Source: Cladopsammia gracilis | Taxonomy: Eukaryota; Cnidaria; Anthozoa; Scleractinia; Dendrophylliidae | Assembly: GCA_022457155.1 (NCBI GenBank) | Contig: JAJGOT010000053.1 | Span: forward strand, 586,501 to 650,500 | Length of the DNA: 64,000 nt | Direction: 5' to 3' | Shown: positions 13,501-26,967 of the stretch, piece by piece | Layout of the letters: every line of letters starts with the position of its first letter | How positions within the stretch are numbered: the first letter of the stretch is position 1 | Position numbers and translations under genes: made by a program | The notes under the pieces: model-generated | Databases searched by the model: none | Told to the model about the DNA's origin: nothing | The model's input: the letters and a program-made list of their open reading frames with translations, nothing else

Positions 13501-16344
13501 AATCCATTTACACGGTAAGGTCGCCGTTGATTGAAACGCTTTTTCAAGTGAAGTTGCTATTGAATTTTTAAATAGACAGATCTGTTGCGACAAATCACGA
13601 AGACACCAAGGCCATGAATGTTGGCAAATAAGACGTCAACAAAAATTGAAAATTTGCCGCGATATAGATATTATCTTCCGTGGCACTTGAAAGGTAAGGC
13701 AATAGGTGGCCTGTTTTGAAAATTGTGTGAAACTTTAATATTTTCACTTGGAAAGTGCAGGACTGAAGCGACATTTATCGCCTCAGTTTTTATATTTTTA
13801 TACTGGGGGAGATCAGAAAATTTAAAATAAACAACGAAGCATGTACGAATTTAATATCCATAAGATAACGTTGTTTTGACAATGCCCCACCCCCGGGCTG
13901 ACCTATTTTAGCAAATGCCCCACCCTTGGGAAGGAAAAGTTATAAAATGCCCGACAAGTTCCCGGAGGGGGGGGGGGGGGGGGATGAGCGGTTACGGAAC
14001 TCAAAAAATGGCTGCTTAAAGAAAAAATTTCTTCAAAAAATGGCTGCGCATAAAAATCGGGTGTTGAAACGCGTGAAGTGCAAGTGGAATGCACGTGAAG
14101 TGTACGTGAAGTCCGCGGGACGCGGTGCATGTCAAGTACCTGCGATTTCGAAGAGCGTGTATTGTATTGATTGTCGCAATAGGAGCGTCCTCACTTACAT
14201 GTTCAGATGTACTGTTACTACTGCCATTTTGTGTCTCCGAATAGTTCGCGTTCAGACTTACAATATAGCCTGTTCCAGGAATTCAGACAATGGGAAAGAC
14301 CCACATAATAGGGGAATGGCGTGTAAAACTAGGGGTGCTTCTTGGTGTTGCGGAAGCCATTGTTGATTATCTTTTGTGTTGTGGTGTGGGTATTGTTCAG
14401 TGTCTTTTGAATCTTTTTGTTCTACATCATTTGGTGATCACACCATCCGCAACACCAAGAAACTACCAAAAATAGCGAGCAAAGCAGACGCGATGAGAGG
14501 GGACGCGGTCCCCTCACCGTCATTTCGCCTCCAATACTTTCGTGCTGTTCCCCAATTCTGGGCACCCATCCGGAGCACCTGGAACAAGATGGACCTACCT
14601 CTGGTGTGTGAGTGGACACTGTACCTGGGCAGTGTCGCTGGTATGAACGCGGCGTCCGAGGAAGGTTGCCATTCCAATCCTTGAACTTTGCACCGCATTC
14701 GAGCGCATTCATTCCAGAATGACAAAAATCTAGTTTTCAGTGCCCGTTCCCTGATCAAGTTCCTCTGGTACAGGCTACTAACACATCTTATTTTTCACCT
14801 AGCTCGGTTTTCTTTGTTCTTTTAGGGGAATATATCACATAACCCCGTTCATTACAGTGTCTGAAAAGCTGGGTGCGGCTTTGATTGTAACAGGGGAGAG
14901 GCGGGGCTGAAAACAATAGCTGATAACAATAGCAAAACAAAGGATTATATATTCCCCGCAACATATTCCCCTCAACATATTCCCCTCAAAATATTCCCCT
15001 CAACATATTCCCCTCAACATATTCCCCCCAACATATTCCCCTCGCCTTAGTCTCCTCGACTTATTCCCCACATAATAGAATAACACAAATAGGAAGACAA
15101 AATAGGGCGTAACAAGGAAAACGCTCTAGCATCGGTCAATTGTTTTTTTGTTTACAAAAAAAGACAACTTCATCAATCATATTCCTACGTAATTAACTTG
15201 CCGGTCGCGACCAAAAAGCGAAATGTTAATAACATTATTCGATGGTATCGTACCTCAATTCAGGCTTCGGGTCTTCAATAATGTATGACGCCTCGTTTTA
15301 CGCTTGAACCTGAATATGTTTCTGCCGCTTTCCCTTGGAAAACACACCGCAACCACTCCATTGATCTTCGAAAGATGAAGGCGGGCAGTTGGGCCATGGC
15401 GAGACCACGAGTACTGTTCATACATTTTCTTCTCTCTCTCCCTCCTTCTACTCATAACGAAGCAACGTGCTCAATGCAAATTTGACAAAAGCAAAACATG
15501 TTTACCGTCTCGCTTCGTAATGTGCCGTGATCTTAATGCGGCCTTGCGGAATCATGCTTTTTTTCATTTGAATTGAACGGAGTGTTACTCTCCGAAAAAT
15601 TAATAGTTTCTTTGTTTTAGAAAACCTCAAAAGGTGGAAAATAAGCATGTTATTGACCAGTCCCTCGGGGATATGTGATATATTCCCCTCGTGGCGTTCC
15701 CTCGGGCTACGCCCTCGGGTACGCCACGAGGGGAATATATCACATATCCCCTCGCTCCTGGTCAATAACCCTTACATAAAGAATAATTAACTGAATATTG
15801 AGAGCTTCCCCCGCTGAATCCGGAAGGCTACAAGACGACTAGGGCGTTATCCATATCCTGCCATCGGAAGCAACACGCAGATTTCAATTTTGTTACATAT
15901 TCCGTAACCAGTTAAAAGAGGTTAGAGCCCTGCTTGAATTTCCGAACTTGTTGTAGTCCGTTATAGCGTTAGTAGTTGTGGTATCATCGTATCTTATATA
16001 AACCACTGCGCAAGTGAATATATTTCTGAAATTTAATAAACCATTGGTTTGTTAGACAGCTGATAAAATGTTGTCATCGTTTACTTAGAGTGGACTTAAT
16101 TTATTATATGACCCGTCGGCCGGCCCTGCGAGCTTTTTCATTGCAAAACCATTGATGAAAGTCCCGTATGAGGGCCGTACGCATTTGCGCGAGCGGGGCC
16201 GGAAAAAGCCGTAGGGCCCTACTACAAAAGCGGAGGGCCTCGCGCGTTAAAATTTTAAGTAATTTTGTCTCCAAATTGTTCATATGATAAAATACTTATT
16301 GACTAAGTTAGGTCGGGCCGGATGGGAAAATATTTGGCTCTCGA

Positions 16345-16392
<48 letters not shown>

Positions 16393-19300
16393 AGCCAAAT
16401 ATTTTCCCATCCGGCCCTCCCACTTAGCCAATATGTACATATTATTTCATTTATATCTGGTGAATACCAAAAATAAATCTGCACAGCGGGGGTTTGTATT
16501 CACTTGTATGTTTTTATAACAAGACAGTTTTCAAAGCGTCGTGGGTCAGTTTAGTGTTGCCAATAGACGATTTGTTTCACATTTCGTTAATAAGGGGTAA
16601 TAAATTCGTATTCTTTAATAAACAGCTGCATCATAATGGTGGAAGAAAAGAAAAATACGAACAATGCCAGTTTTGCTGGGAGTCCTGTGACCATGCTGTG
16701 TACACAGTCTCGTTTCGTGACATGAACAACGGCTCATGATCAGTTCCTTGTTCGTTTTGAACTGCCAACTTTGTTAAACTCACTTGCCACTATAGACACT
16801 TCAAACGTTCAAATCGTCACGCTTTATTTTGCAATCAAGTCCAATGTATATAATAGCTGAAAGGAAGCTGAAATACCGTGGTTGGAACTGTCGAGAAAAG
16901 CGATGTTTCCGAGAAAGTGCCTTCGGCAACATTTACTGGTTGCGTGATTTGATAAACCTGTTGGAGCGAAGATGGCCATTTGAAACAAAAATAGGGATAA
17001 AACCAACCTTCAACCACTGGCTATGCAAGGTAAGCTCGTTATACTATGTCTCTGATCTAGTATGGTGTAAAGCGATAAGTTTTCGTCGGAATTTTGGATT
17101 CAATAACAACAAGCGTAATTCGATTATTTGCGGTTGTTGACAAGTCGATGTTGCGATTTCCTCGAAATGACACGGGCTTTTTCTTTGAAGTAGTTAAGAG
17201 GCCCAAACGTTTTTTAGTTTCCTTGAAAAGAGCACTATATCCACGTTTCCAAAACCGCAATTTAAAGCGATTCTGAGTTATACCGCATAGGGAAAATATT
17301 TCTTGAAAAACTGCTCCAAAATGCAATTTTTAAATAATGAAATATGAGCGATTTTCAAACACTCACCGTTAATTCAGAAATTTAAGTACAAAGCCTGCTA
17401 TTAGCTCAAATCATTTGTTAATGCCTCCTACACAATTGCTCAAATTTGGGAAAGCCTTGCTTCCCTGTGCGCTTTTAACGAGATCAGTTCTTGTACTCAT
17501 ATTCATCGCTTTCATTTTAACCATTTCATGGCGATGGGGTCCGTTAAAGGTTTTGAGAATTTTCTTGAAATCAAAAATAGATTTGCACAAAAAAATCCCA
17601 CCACATTTACTGACTTTCCATAGGGTATCTCTGAACTAAATATGACGGTAGGGAATTTTCGAAGCATGTGCCACATTTTGCTGATCTCACGCGGTCTCCA
17701 GAGAAATTCTCTCTTAACATGTTTGAAAAGCCCCAAAATTGAGTAAAAAAATATCAAAATCGAAAGAATGGTCTTAATTTTATACAATTTCTGTTAAAAC
17801 GTAAATTTAAGCAGACATTCAAAATTTGGGTGAACATACTTATCAAAATATGGTTTCCATGGAACGTGACATGTCATGAACAAAACTGTCACATCAAAAT
17901 ATTTCCAGATAAATTTTAGGAAAAGGGTATTGGTTAAACGCTTCTAACGTTATAAACGTTCAAAGGCAGCGCGAGCACTTACCGCTCCAGGTGTGAATAA
18001 TAGGGTTAAAGATCTATCCTAATGGTGAATTTGATCTGAACTTAAGAATCGAGCGAAAAATAAACCTCACCTTTTCTAATCCTCAGCTGTCTTATTCGTG
18101 GCATTCCAAGCAAGATAGAGCTTTTGTCACTTATGTATACTTTGTTTGTTTCGTCATCGCCGTTGTACCATCTGCTTGCATCAATGCTATTAGCAAAAGT
18201 GTTGTTCATCCAAGTCCAGAATCCTCGGGTATCATTAACCTGGAAACATTTAAAGTATTTTACGATAATTAATAGTAAATCGCTCGATATTTTACGAGCA
18301 ATAATCGTAAATTGTATTTTACGATAATTGCATGATATTTTGTAATGATAAATTGCACGGAAATTAATCGCATGTCATTTTACGATAATTAATCGTAAAT
18401 TGCACGGTATTTTACGTGAAATAATCGTAAATTGCATGTTTTTTTTACGACAAATAATCGTAAATTGTACGGTAATTTACGTCAAATAATCATAAATTAT
18501 ATTTTACGATAATTCAGTACATGTGTACTTTTTAAGATTAACTTACCTTTAGTGGGATGAAGAAATTAGGAGTATAATAAATCCTCCTGGGGTGCCAGTA
18601 CATCACAAACAAACACCAGCAATTTGTTAGGTTGCGGCAGGAACGATTTTACCGACCATTCATACAGTCGAAAATGTGTTTAAGTAACAATCCGTATAAA
18701 AAGTAAGCAATTCTCTATTGTTCCGATGCATTTCGCTTTCCCCACATAAGAATGTTTAGATTTTCGTACTGAGAATACGTCAACCTATGGACAACATGGT
18801 TTTGAAATAAAATTTACTGAAACTTTATTTTAAAGCGATGTTTCTTTTGTGTTACAAGATTTCAGCCAATCGTGAGACTCCAAAACAATGGCCAAGAAAG
18901 ACTTCTAATTTTCCATGTTACCCACATAGAATTTTTGTTGCATTAAAAATCACAATAGTTTTCACTAAAAGGGAATCAATTAGTAAACTAGAGATAAATA
19001 AATGCGCTGCCTGATGAAGTTGTGGTCGATTTTCATGTTTTAGCCAATGAGGTGGACGGTTTCAACAATAGCACAATTCACACCTTTCTGCATTCCGTGC
19101 ATTTGGGTTGCCTACTTCTTACACGGATTGTTACTTAAATGGTAGATGTAGTTTGAAAGAAAGGAGTATAAGTAAAAACAGGATGCTAAGTAGCTCACAA
19201 TACTGTTAACGCCTGTATCGTTTGATAAGAATAATTACTTAGAGTTTTTATTCCTTTATTTATATCTTTCTATTTCAATTTAGTTATTTATAGTATTGTA

Positions 19301-22300
19301 TTGTTTAGGAGTAGGTTAGTTTTAGCTTCTTGTTTGATGGCCACAAGTTTACTAATCTACGTTGTAGCTATTCTGTGCTACTGTCATCGATAAATAAGGA
19401 TATTACTCACTTGTTATCCTAAAGAAACTATCCGTTAAAACATAACACTTTGCCGAGACCTTGAAAAGCATTGATGCTAATCATACAATACTCAATACCT
19501 TGACCTGCAAATGCATTAATTACGACGAAAATATTATTACCTTTTCAGTCTTTGGTAAAATGGCCCTTGCTTCTTGACCCATCAAGTACTGGTGGAAATC
19601 TCTGTTTCCATAACAAACGATTGCCAATACCACAAGAAACAACAGAAAGAATGTCAATGACCTGAACAGTGCTATCGTTTCAGCCTGGTCCATTCTGTAT
19701 TTTTTGAACCATTCCAACTGCGTGGGATCTGGTAGATCTTCTTTGGCAATAATGCCTTCGTCGTCGTCTTTATCCAATTCAGTAGAGCTGAAGAAAAAGG
19801 TAACTTCTTTGTCAGCTGAGAAAGATGTACTGCTCATCATGCCACGAGCGTGGGACAGGAATCGAACCTATCACCTTCCGGATGCTCTACCTCAGTGGTT
19901 AGAGCATCCGACCGGTGTACGGAAGGTCCGAGGGGGGGGGGGGGGTACTTTATTACTTTATTAGGAAGCATAACTGCGCAGTCAGTCAACAAAGAGGTCC
20001 AAACCCTTACCCTTTCATATACCGTTTTGGACAGGAAAGGTACCCCTTTCTTTTACCTTTCAGAGTCACCTACCTTTCACAGCCTCCAGAAACCTTTCAC
20101 AGCCTCCAGAGTCACAAAGAACATACCACCATTATATTTAGATATCAGGAATCGATCACACCGAGCCAATAAAAGCGCGTTTTACTTTACCGTACTTATT
20201 CGAATAAGTAATTATTTCGTGTTGGGACCTTGATGGCGGGCGCTTATTTGAGGTGGGCGCTTATTCGAGGGTGGACGTTTTCTAATTTCTTTTTATCATT
20301 TTCAAGATTGAGGATACCAAGTTTGTTTCCTTTCAACTAAACAAAACAAATACAAAAGCGAACATGAACAAGCATAAACAGTATTAGCAGTTTATTAACT
20401 GTCATAGATTTTTCAGCTCTAAACTGTCAGTCGAAGGGAGGTGGGCGCTTATTAATTTTTTGGGCTTTTAGGGTGGGTGCTTAGTCGAGGTGGGCGCTTA
20501 TTCGAATACGGAGCCACAGACACAGAACGTTACGTTTTTCCGGTATGGTAACTAAGGATTGCAAGGTTTGAAATGTCACCGGTACTTAATAATAAGTTGG
20601 AAATGCCATTGCTAAAGTTTATCAGGAGGCATAACAGCGCAGTCAGCCAAGAGGAACATACCTTTGTTTATCTGAGGCCTTTGCTTGTCTTGCTTTAGCC
20701 TTTATTGCTTTCGTTATTATTACAGCGGCTACGGCCGCTAGTATGATAAGACGTATTGGTTGGATGGCAAGAATGTCCATTGTTATTGACATAAGGATTG
20801 AGGAAAGCCATTCATCAGCCATCTCCTTACCCCACATCAGGCTGTAGAAGAAGACAACAGTGGCTGAGGCAAGGGAGACAGCGAGACAAAGAAACCAAGC
20901 AATGTATACAAAAATATGGTGAAGTGGTTTCTTGTCATCTTTGTCATCTTCATCCAGATCCTGAGATTTCTCGTCTTTCGAACGTTTGCAGCAATGCTTG
21001 TCATAAGTTGGACTTGAATTTTTGAAGAAAGCGGCGATGAGGAAGTTAATGGGGGCTATTATGAGGCAGCTTTGTATTGTAATGACCATCTGCCGTATTG
21101 ACATCTTCAGTGGACCGATTCTGATGGTACTGCTCTCAACTTCACCACCCAAATTGTAAAACATTGCATTAGCCAGCATCGCGGTGAATACCAGACACAG
21201 GCAGCACGTGACTCGCTGCGCACGGGAGAAAGAGTTGCCCGGACGCTTAGTTACAGACGACATCCATAGATGGGTTTCATAAAGTGAATCGGATAGTTTG
21301 GAGCGAAACGCTTCTTGAAAACTTGGCAGCTGTGCACTTGTTCTCTCCACGAAAAGCTTCCTAAAGATACTTCCATCATCTTTATCTGGAGAAAACCACT
21401 GGTTGCACGCCATCTTCCATTCTGTTTTAGTCTCTTTGTCCTTGACAACGATATAATCTAAGAACCAAGACGGACTGTCTCCAGAGTTGTCGTGCCAGAC
21501 ATAGGCATGGTGTAATTTTCCAAGGGACGGCGAGAGGGAAATTAAAAACTTGTCGACACTGCCGCGAGAAAGAAGAATTTGGGATGGATTCATGTCAGGA
21601 GATATGGTGATCTTTCCGCTGTTACAAGAGCTGCCGTAAAACATCATCGTAACATTGGCCGTAGTGCCACTGTCAAGCCACACACCTGTACTAACTATGA
21701 TCTCATACTGGTTGGGAAAGGGTTCGTTGTCATCTTCTTCCATTTTCAAAACAACCCTTGGACCAAGCTGGTGAAAGTCAAAATGAAAATGGATTAAATC
21801 CTGGTACCACTTTCTCTCACATGACTTAAGAAATTAGTTGAGTACGCTGTAAAGATATGCGTTACATCCCAAATGAGTCTGATTCAGTTAATTGTAGTGT
21901 AATATAAGTATTTAGGGGCTTATTTAGTCTTTTAGAATCGTGTTGTTTTGGATCAAATAATTGGGGTACAAATAATCCCATAGGGTCAAAATAGTTCTTA
22001 ATACAGGGGCATTTTTAAATGGCATAGATGGCCAGATATATTGGTTTTATTTTAATACGATGAGGCTTTCTGCTGGTTGTGCTTTGAATAACTGCGTCTA
22101 CACCATGCCTTATTTTGACCATGTTTGCATCAACGAAAACTGCAAATAATGCTCCATTTTTTGTTTAAGGACGTTCGTGCGGAAATCTTACATTGATTTT
22201 TTTTATAAAACTTTTGCTACAGCTAGGTAATGAGTTAGTCGTGTAAGAAATGCAAACAAAAAACCGGGGTCACCAACTTCGTTCCGGAGATAAGATATCT

Positions 22301-25300
22301 GAAGGGCGACCCTAATTTTGAAAAATAGGTCTTCTTACTTGATACGGTCCCAATGTCTGTTGGTCTAAAAATATTGCAAACGAATCTCTATAATGCAACT
22401 TTCTATGCCAAATTTTGTGCGAGTGGCTCTACTTAGCAAGCTGTTTATTCAACTAGTGACGTCCCTTAAAGGAAATCTAAATCTTTAAAAGTCAGCATTT
22501 GCAAATCCTGACAGCCGCAAGTTGGCGGAATTCGACGTCAAATTTTAAACTTCCTACATTAATTTTTTTGTCCATTTTTACACAATCTGCCGAGAATTGG
22601 AAAAGAAAATTATCTATCCAAAAAAGTAGGGATTACCGACCATCCATGTGAGTTAAATCTAAGCAAAGTTAACTCAAGGATATCAGCCCTTTATCTGTTA
22701 AGATTTTTGCCTTGCGCGCGCCCTCGTGCATAACAAGTGTTCGAATGTTTGATTTAGTCTGATTTGTTTTGCAAGAAACAGAACGAAAGGAGTGGAAGCG
22801 ATAAACTTTAAACCCTTTCAAACCATCGTTGTCTTACCTTATCGTTATCTCTCCTGTCAGCTCTCTTTGCGAGAAGGATTGCGAAAACATACAGCGTAAA
22901 CATGAAGATGATGGTCAACAGAACACTGAAATTACCAGTCTCGTGAAGGCGACTTAGTTCTTTGAAGACTACATCCATATCAATTGGGTTTGGTGCCACT
23001 AAAAGGCCCCCACCAAAGGACGTTAGGTGATTGCACAAGCAAAGAAGATGATCTCTGGTAGATCCAGGGCCAACCTGTTATATTAACGAATATCAGTATA
23101 ACTAATTTACTAAAAAACTGACAAGTTCCGGCGACGGATCCAGACTCCATTGGAGAAATTCTCTGAGGGTGTAATATCATGCAACCGTTTCAATTAGTCA
23201 AGTGTTCCAACATACTACTATAAAGGTTCTTAGCACTTGACATTTTGATGAGTTACATTTGATGTAAACGGTATTTTACTCCTAGTTTATTATAGGGGAG
23301 CAGAGGTGGCGCAGTGGCGAGAGCACTCGCCTCCCACCAATGTGGTCCGGGTTCGATTCCCGGCCCGGAGTCATATGTGGGTTGAGTTTGTTGTTGGTTC
23401 TTTCCTTGCTCCGAGAGGTTTTTCTCCGAGTACTCCGGTTTTCCCCTCTCCTCAAAACATTAAGATCTGGAAAGTGTCCACAATTAGCAGTCGCGTGCTA
23501 GAACTTTGGCACTTAATTAATTTGAAATTGATTAGATGGAATTTTGATTCATTCTATTATGTTTTTTGGTTCAAATTTGACTGTCGCGAAACTCAAACTG
23601 AAGTAACCACTCTGGCCACTCACAACAAAAGCAAATGGCTCAATAAACCAATCATAACTTAGTAAATACATGCAGTTCGTGCCAAGGACAGGAAAACACG
23701 TGCAACAAATACACAGTTGGGTTTCACTTGGTTTTACTTCTAATTGGTTGAGAAAGTGGCATGAATTTTTTTTTATCCAACTAAAGTGCGTAGTAAAACC
23801 AAAATAAAAGAGAGACGAATTGCCATAGACGGTCATTTAAAGACCACGCTAACTGAAATTTACACAAAACTGTGCGACTACTTAAATGACCCATCCGAAC
23901 ACTGTTTGTCCCTAGGGATCATGAGGAGTATTGCCACTCCCGCCTTAAAATTCCATTTTCGTATACGTACGTACCTTGCATCCATCTGTCACCCATTTCT
24001 GTTGGTCACTGGACCAAAATCGACAGCTAAGTTCTTCAGTGTCCATGGTATAGTTCACATCCGTAAGAGGATCATAAGATGGGAGGGGGGCTGTCACATA
24101 TTCTCCTAGAGGAGGTGGGGGATCTTTCGTCTCCACACAGGACCGCTTTTGTCTGTTAGTGCTGAAGCAAGACCTTCTTGCACGATGAGAATGGTTACCA
24201 GAAGAAGCGTTGCCAGAGAACAAAAGCCCTAAATAATAAACTCCAGGTTCCTTGAGGACATCATTTGTCAACAGCAATTGGTGTGGATTGCGACTGCAGT
24301 TGTACTCGTCTTCGCCAATTTCTCGAATACAGGAAGAGTAGTCTGGAACAGTATATTTTCTTTCATGATCTTCCGCTGATGGTCTGCTTCCGTGTTTCAC
24401 AAAAACCTCGAAGGTTGCTATTGTAGTTAGTGTTAACAGGTAAGATGTTCTTTCTTGAGTCACATCCATCGTGTGAAACTTCATCTTTCCCGGTTTCAGG
24501 AACAATAGTACGTTGACGATGGACTCGTTCTGAACTGATTGTTCGTTGAGCTGAATGCCAAGCTCTATGTCATTTTCGAGGTTGTTCACAGAAACAACTT
24601 GACCTGATTCCCCTCTCAACTCGATTTCAAGAACACCTGATTCGATTTCGTTTGCACTGGAGTCCCAAACAAAATAGTTCATGGGCGACGAAATTACCTA
24701 ATGTGGAAACAAAATCATTTTATTTGACACCTTCATTAACATAATGATACCAAAAAATTGAATGCTTTTAAACACCATATCATCTCCACTAAAGTGACTT
24801 TCGAGATCCACCGTCCAATCAACATTCGAGAATATCCACGACTTTTGATCTGGGAGACGTTATATCACTTTCCATTAAACGCTTTACAATTTTGAGACCA
24901 TCAAAGAGCACAGTAAAATATAAGAGAACCGTAGTGCTAATTAGTATGAGGAGTGTGTTTTAGTTTTAACATGAGTGTGTGTGAAAACAAACAGGATCTA
25001 AGATCATATTTTAGATTTTTAAAATAGTTTAATGCGTAGAGGAGTCCATCGTATATGTCATATATCATAATGATTCTATTATAGTTGTGGGTCAAAATAT
25101 GCCTCAGGTATTCCCTCCTCTTCTCCACCTGTCCCCCATTATTTTATGATCGATGTTTTCAGTGCTCTTACTATTACTGGGCCAAAATATTTAGCAACTT
25201 AGAATAAAGATGCTCTTTCCTTGATGGGATGCTGGTCTATCGTAAGGTTACCAGGGCAGGAAGCACCGAGCTTCTGGTTGAATGTCCGACACGCTAACCA

Positions 25301-26922
25301 CTAGACCACCGTGCCTTCACATAAGCGCACAAGAACACCCAGGGTTCCTTAAATATAACGGTTTCTAGTTCAGAATCGAAGTACTTTTGTGAATGCTTTG
25401 GTTTTGCAGTGCTGTACTTTGTGATTGGCTAAAAAGAACATCGCATCATTCTATTTATGAACCAATCAGAAGTAAAACCAAAACCAATCGTGACTTACAC
25501 ACACGCGCTTTCCCGCGCTTAGCGCCGGCGACATGCCTTTGCTTCGGGCTCTGATTGGTTCATTGGATTGCCTGTGTCTGTTGTGATTGGCCAGAGTAAT
25601 AGGCCATTTCCGAGTTGCTTTTTGTCTCGTTATCAAAGCGAGGCTTGGTGCACAACCTTTCATATGAAAATTAGTTTTCATTCACATGTAAATAAAACTA
25701 ATTTTCACATGAAAGGTTGTACACCAAGCCTCACTCTGATAACGAGACAAAAAGCGACTCGGAAATGGCCTATATTGCATTGGTTTCGGTTTTACGACGC
25801 TCAAGTGAACACCGCTCTTATAAAAGAAAACACATAAAAGAATAAACATCGAAAAACAGTACCTCTACATCAACAAAGTCCCCAACGTCAACTAAAATTT
25901 CACTGAGATTGTCTGGTAACTGAACTGATCCTGACTCGAGAATCAAAGGGTATCCGGACACTTTGTCAGGGTGCAATCTCACGACTAACGCATCCATGGA
26001 GTCGCTGTGTATAACACTGGGATCTTCATCGATAACTTTAGTCTTTAATATAACCCTCAATACCATGTGAAGAATTTTCAGGGAACTCAACGTTTGATTC
26101 CTAAGATTCTAAAGAGAGAACAAAAATGTGTAAGTTCCATTGATGATCTTTTAGGTAACACCATACGCAGCTTTCATGGTTAAATTGTTCCTCACAGGTC
26201 CACTAATGCTACTGGAATTTTACCCTTAAACTGCCAGCTTTAAAAACCCCTTTTAAAAGGTCGTGTGATGCGTTTCTGACATCTGATGATGTGTGGATTA
26301 AAAAAACAGCTTACGCTGGATCACGTTTTTTATTTATTTTACCACATAGAATAAATATTACAAAAAAGAAAAAGGAAAAAATATTACTAAAATTGCAAAT
26401 TTACAGAGCAGGAAGAGCTACAAAAATAGTTCAAAATTAATCATTAACTTTGGAGCTAATGTGAACAATGTCTCGTCTGACTATCTTGTACAAAACGAGT
26501 CGTGGATTAATTGTTATGAACATAAATAATTATTGCTGCACCAACATGCCCACACACCGATCTCAGAACTCGGGGGAGCCACGATTATAAATATAGATTA
26601 GATAACGTAACTATAAGGATGTCTATTTTTTATTCCCTTTTTCAAAGTACTGTTAGACTTTGGAATAACCTATCTGCCGAATTAGTTGAAAGTTGCTCAA
26701 TGACTACTTTTAAGTCTAAGCTTCTTGATTATTTAGCCAATTGGTTTTAATATCTCCTTAGATTTAATTTTTATTGTTAATTTAGAATAGTAATGTTTTA
26801 ACAGTTGGTGTCCTGTCCGCGAGGATTTTTACCGACTTAATAAAATGTTATGCAGACGTAGAAATCCTACTATATGACTATTCAAATGGCAGCTCTTCCA
26901 CAGCACTTTCTTATAGGCTATT

Positions 26923-26967
<45 letters not shown>

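Larger units (their letters stand above)
11685..17710. mobile_element. ~6-kb element with ~1.4-kb inverted arms
   Basis: The left arm spans about 11,685-13,085. The right arm spans about 15,965-17,710 and is interrupted by a nested ~340-bp insertion. They are reverse complements over their length with roughly 10% visible divergence. The centre (13,086-15,964) holds further inverted and tandem repeats. Each arm contains matching open frames (12,070-12,339 with 17,326-17,057, and 12,564-12,256 with 16,829-17,140). No transposase domain is recognised. It sits wholly in an intron of the polycystin-like gene. Confidence 0.65.
10543..18070. other. Last intron of the polycystin-like gene, repeat-filled
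   Basis: This 7.5-kb intron contains a tRNA-like inverted repeat (11,079-11,334) and a 6-kb element with long inverted arms (about 11,685-17,710). No exon of the host gene is needed here, because the flanking exons join in phase. Confidence 0.7.

Noticed and set aside
13926..14366. 146-residue plus-strand frame
   Set aside because: Begins in a foldback and crosses a poly-G run and a second repeat; no domain and no codon signal.
23296..23374. Possible tRNA gene
   Set aside because: A and B boxes are good, but the acceptor stem does not close and a SINE body follows directly.
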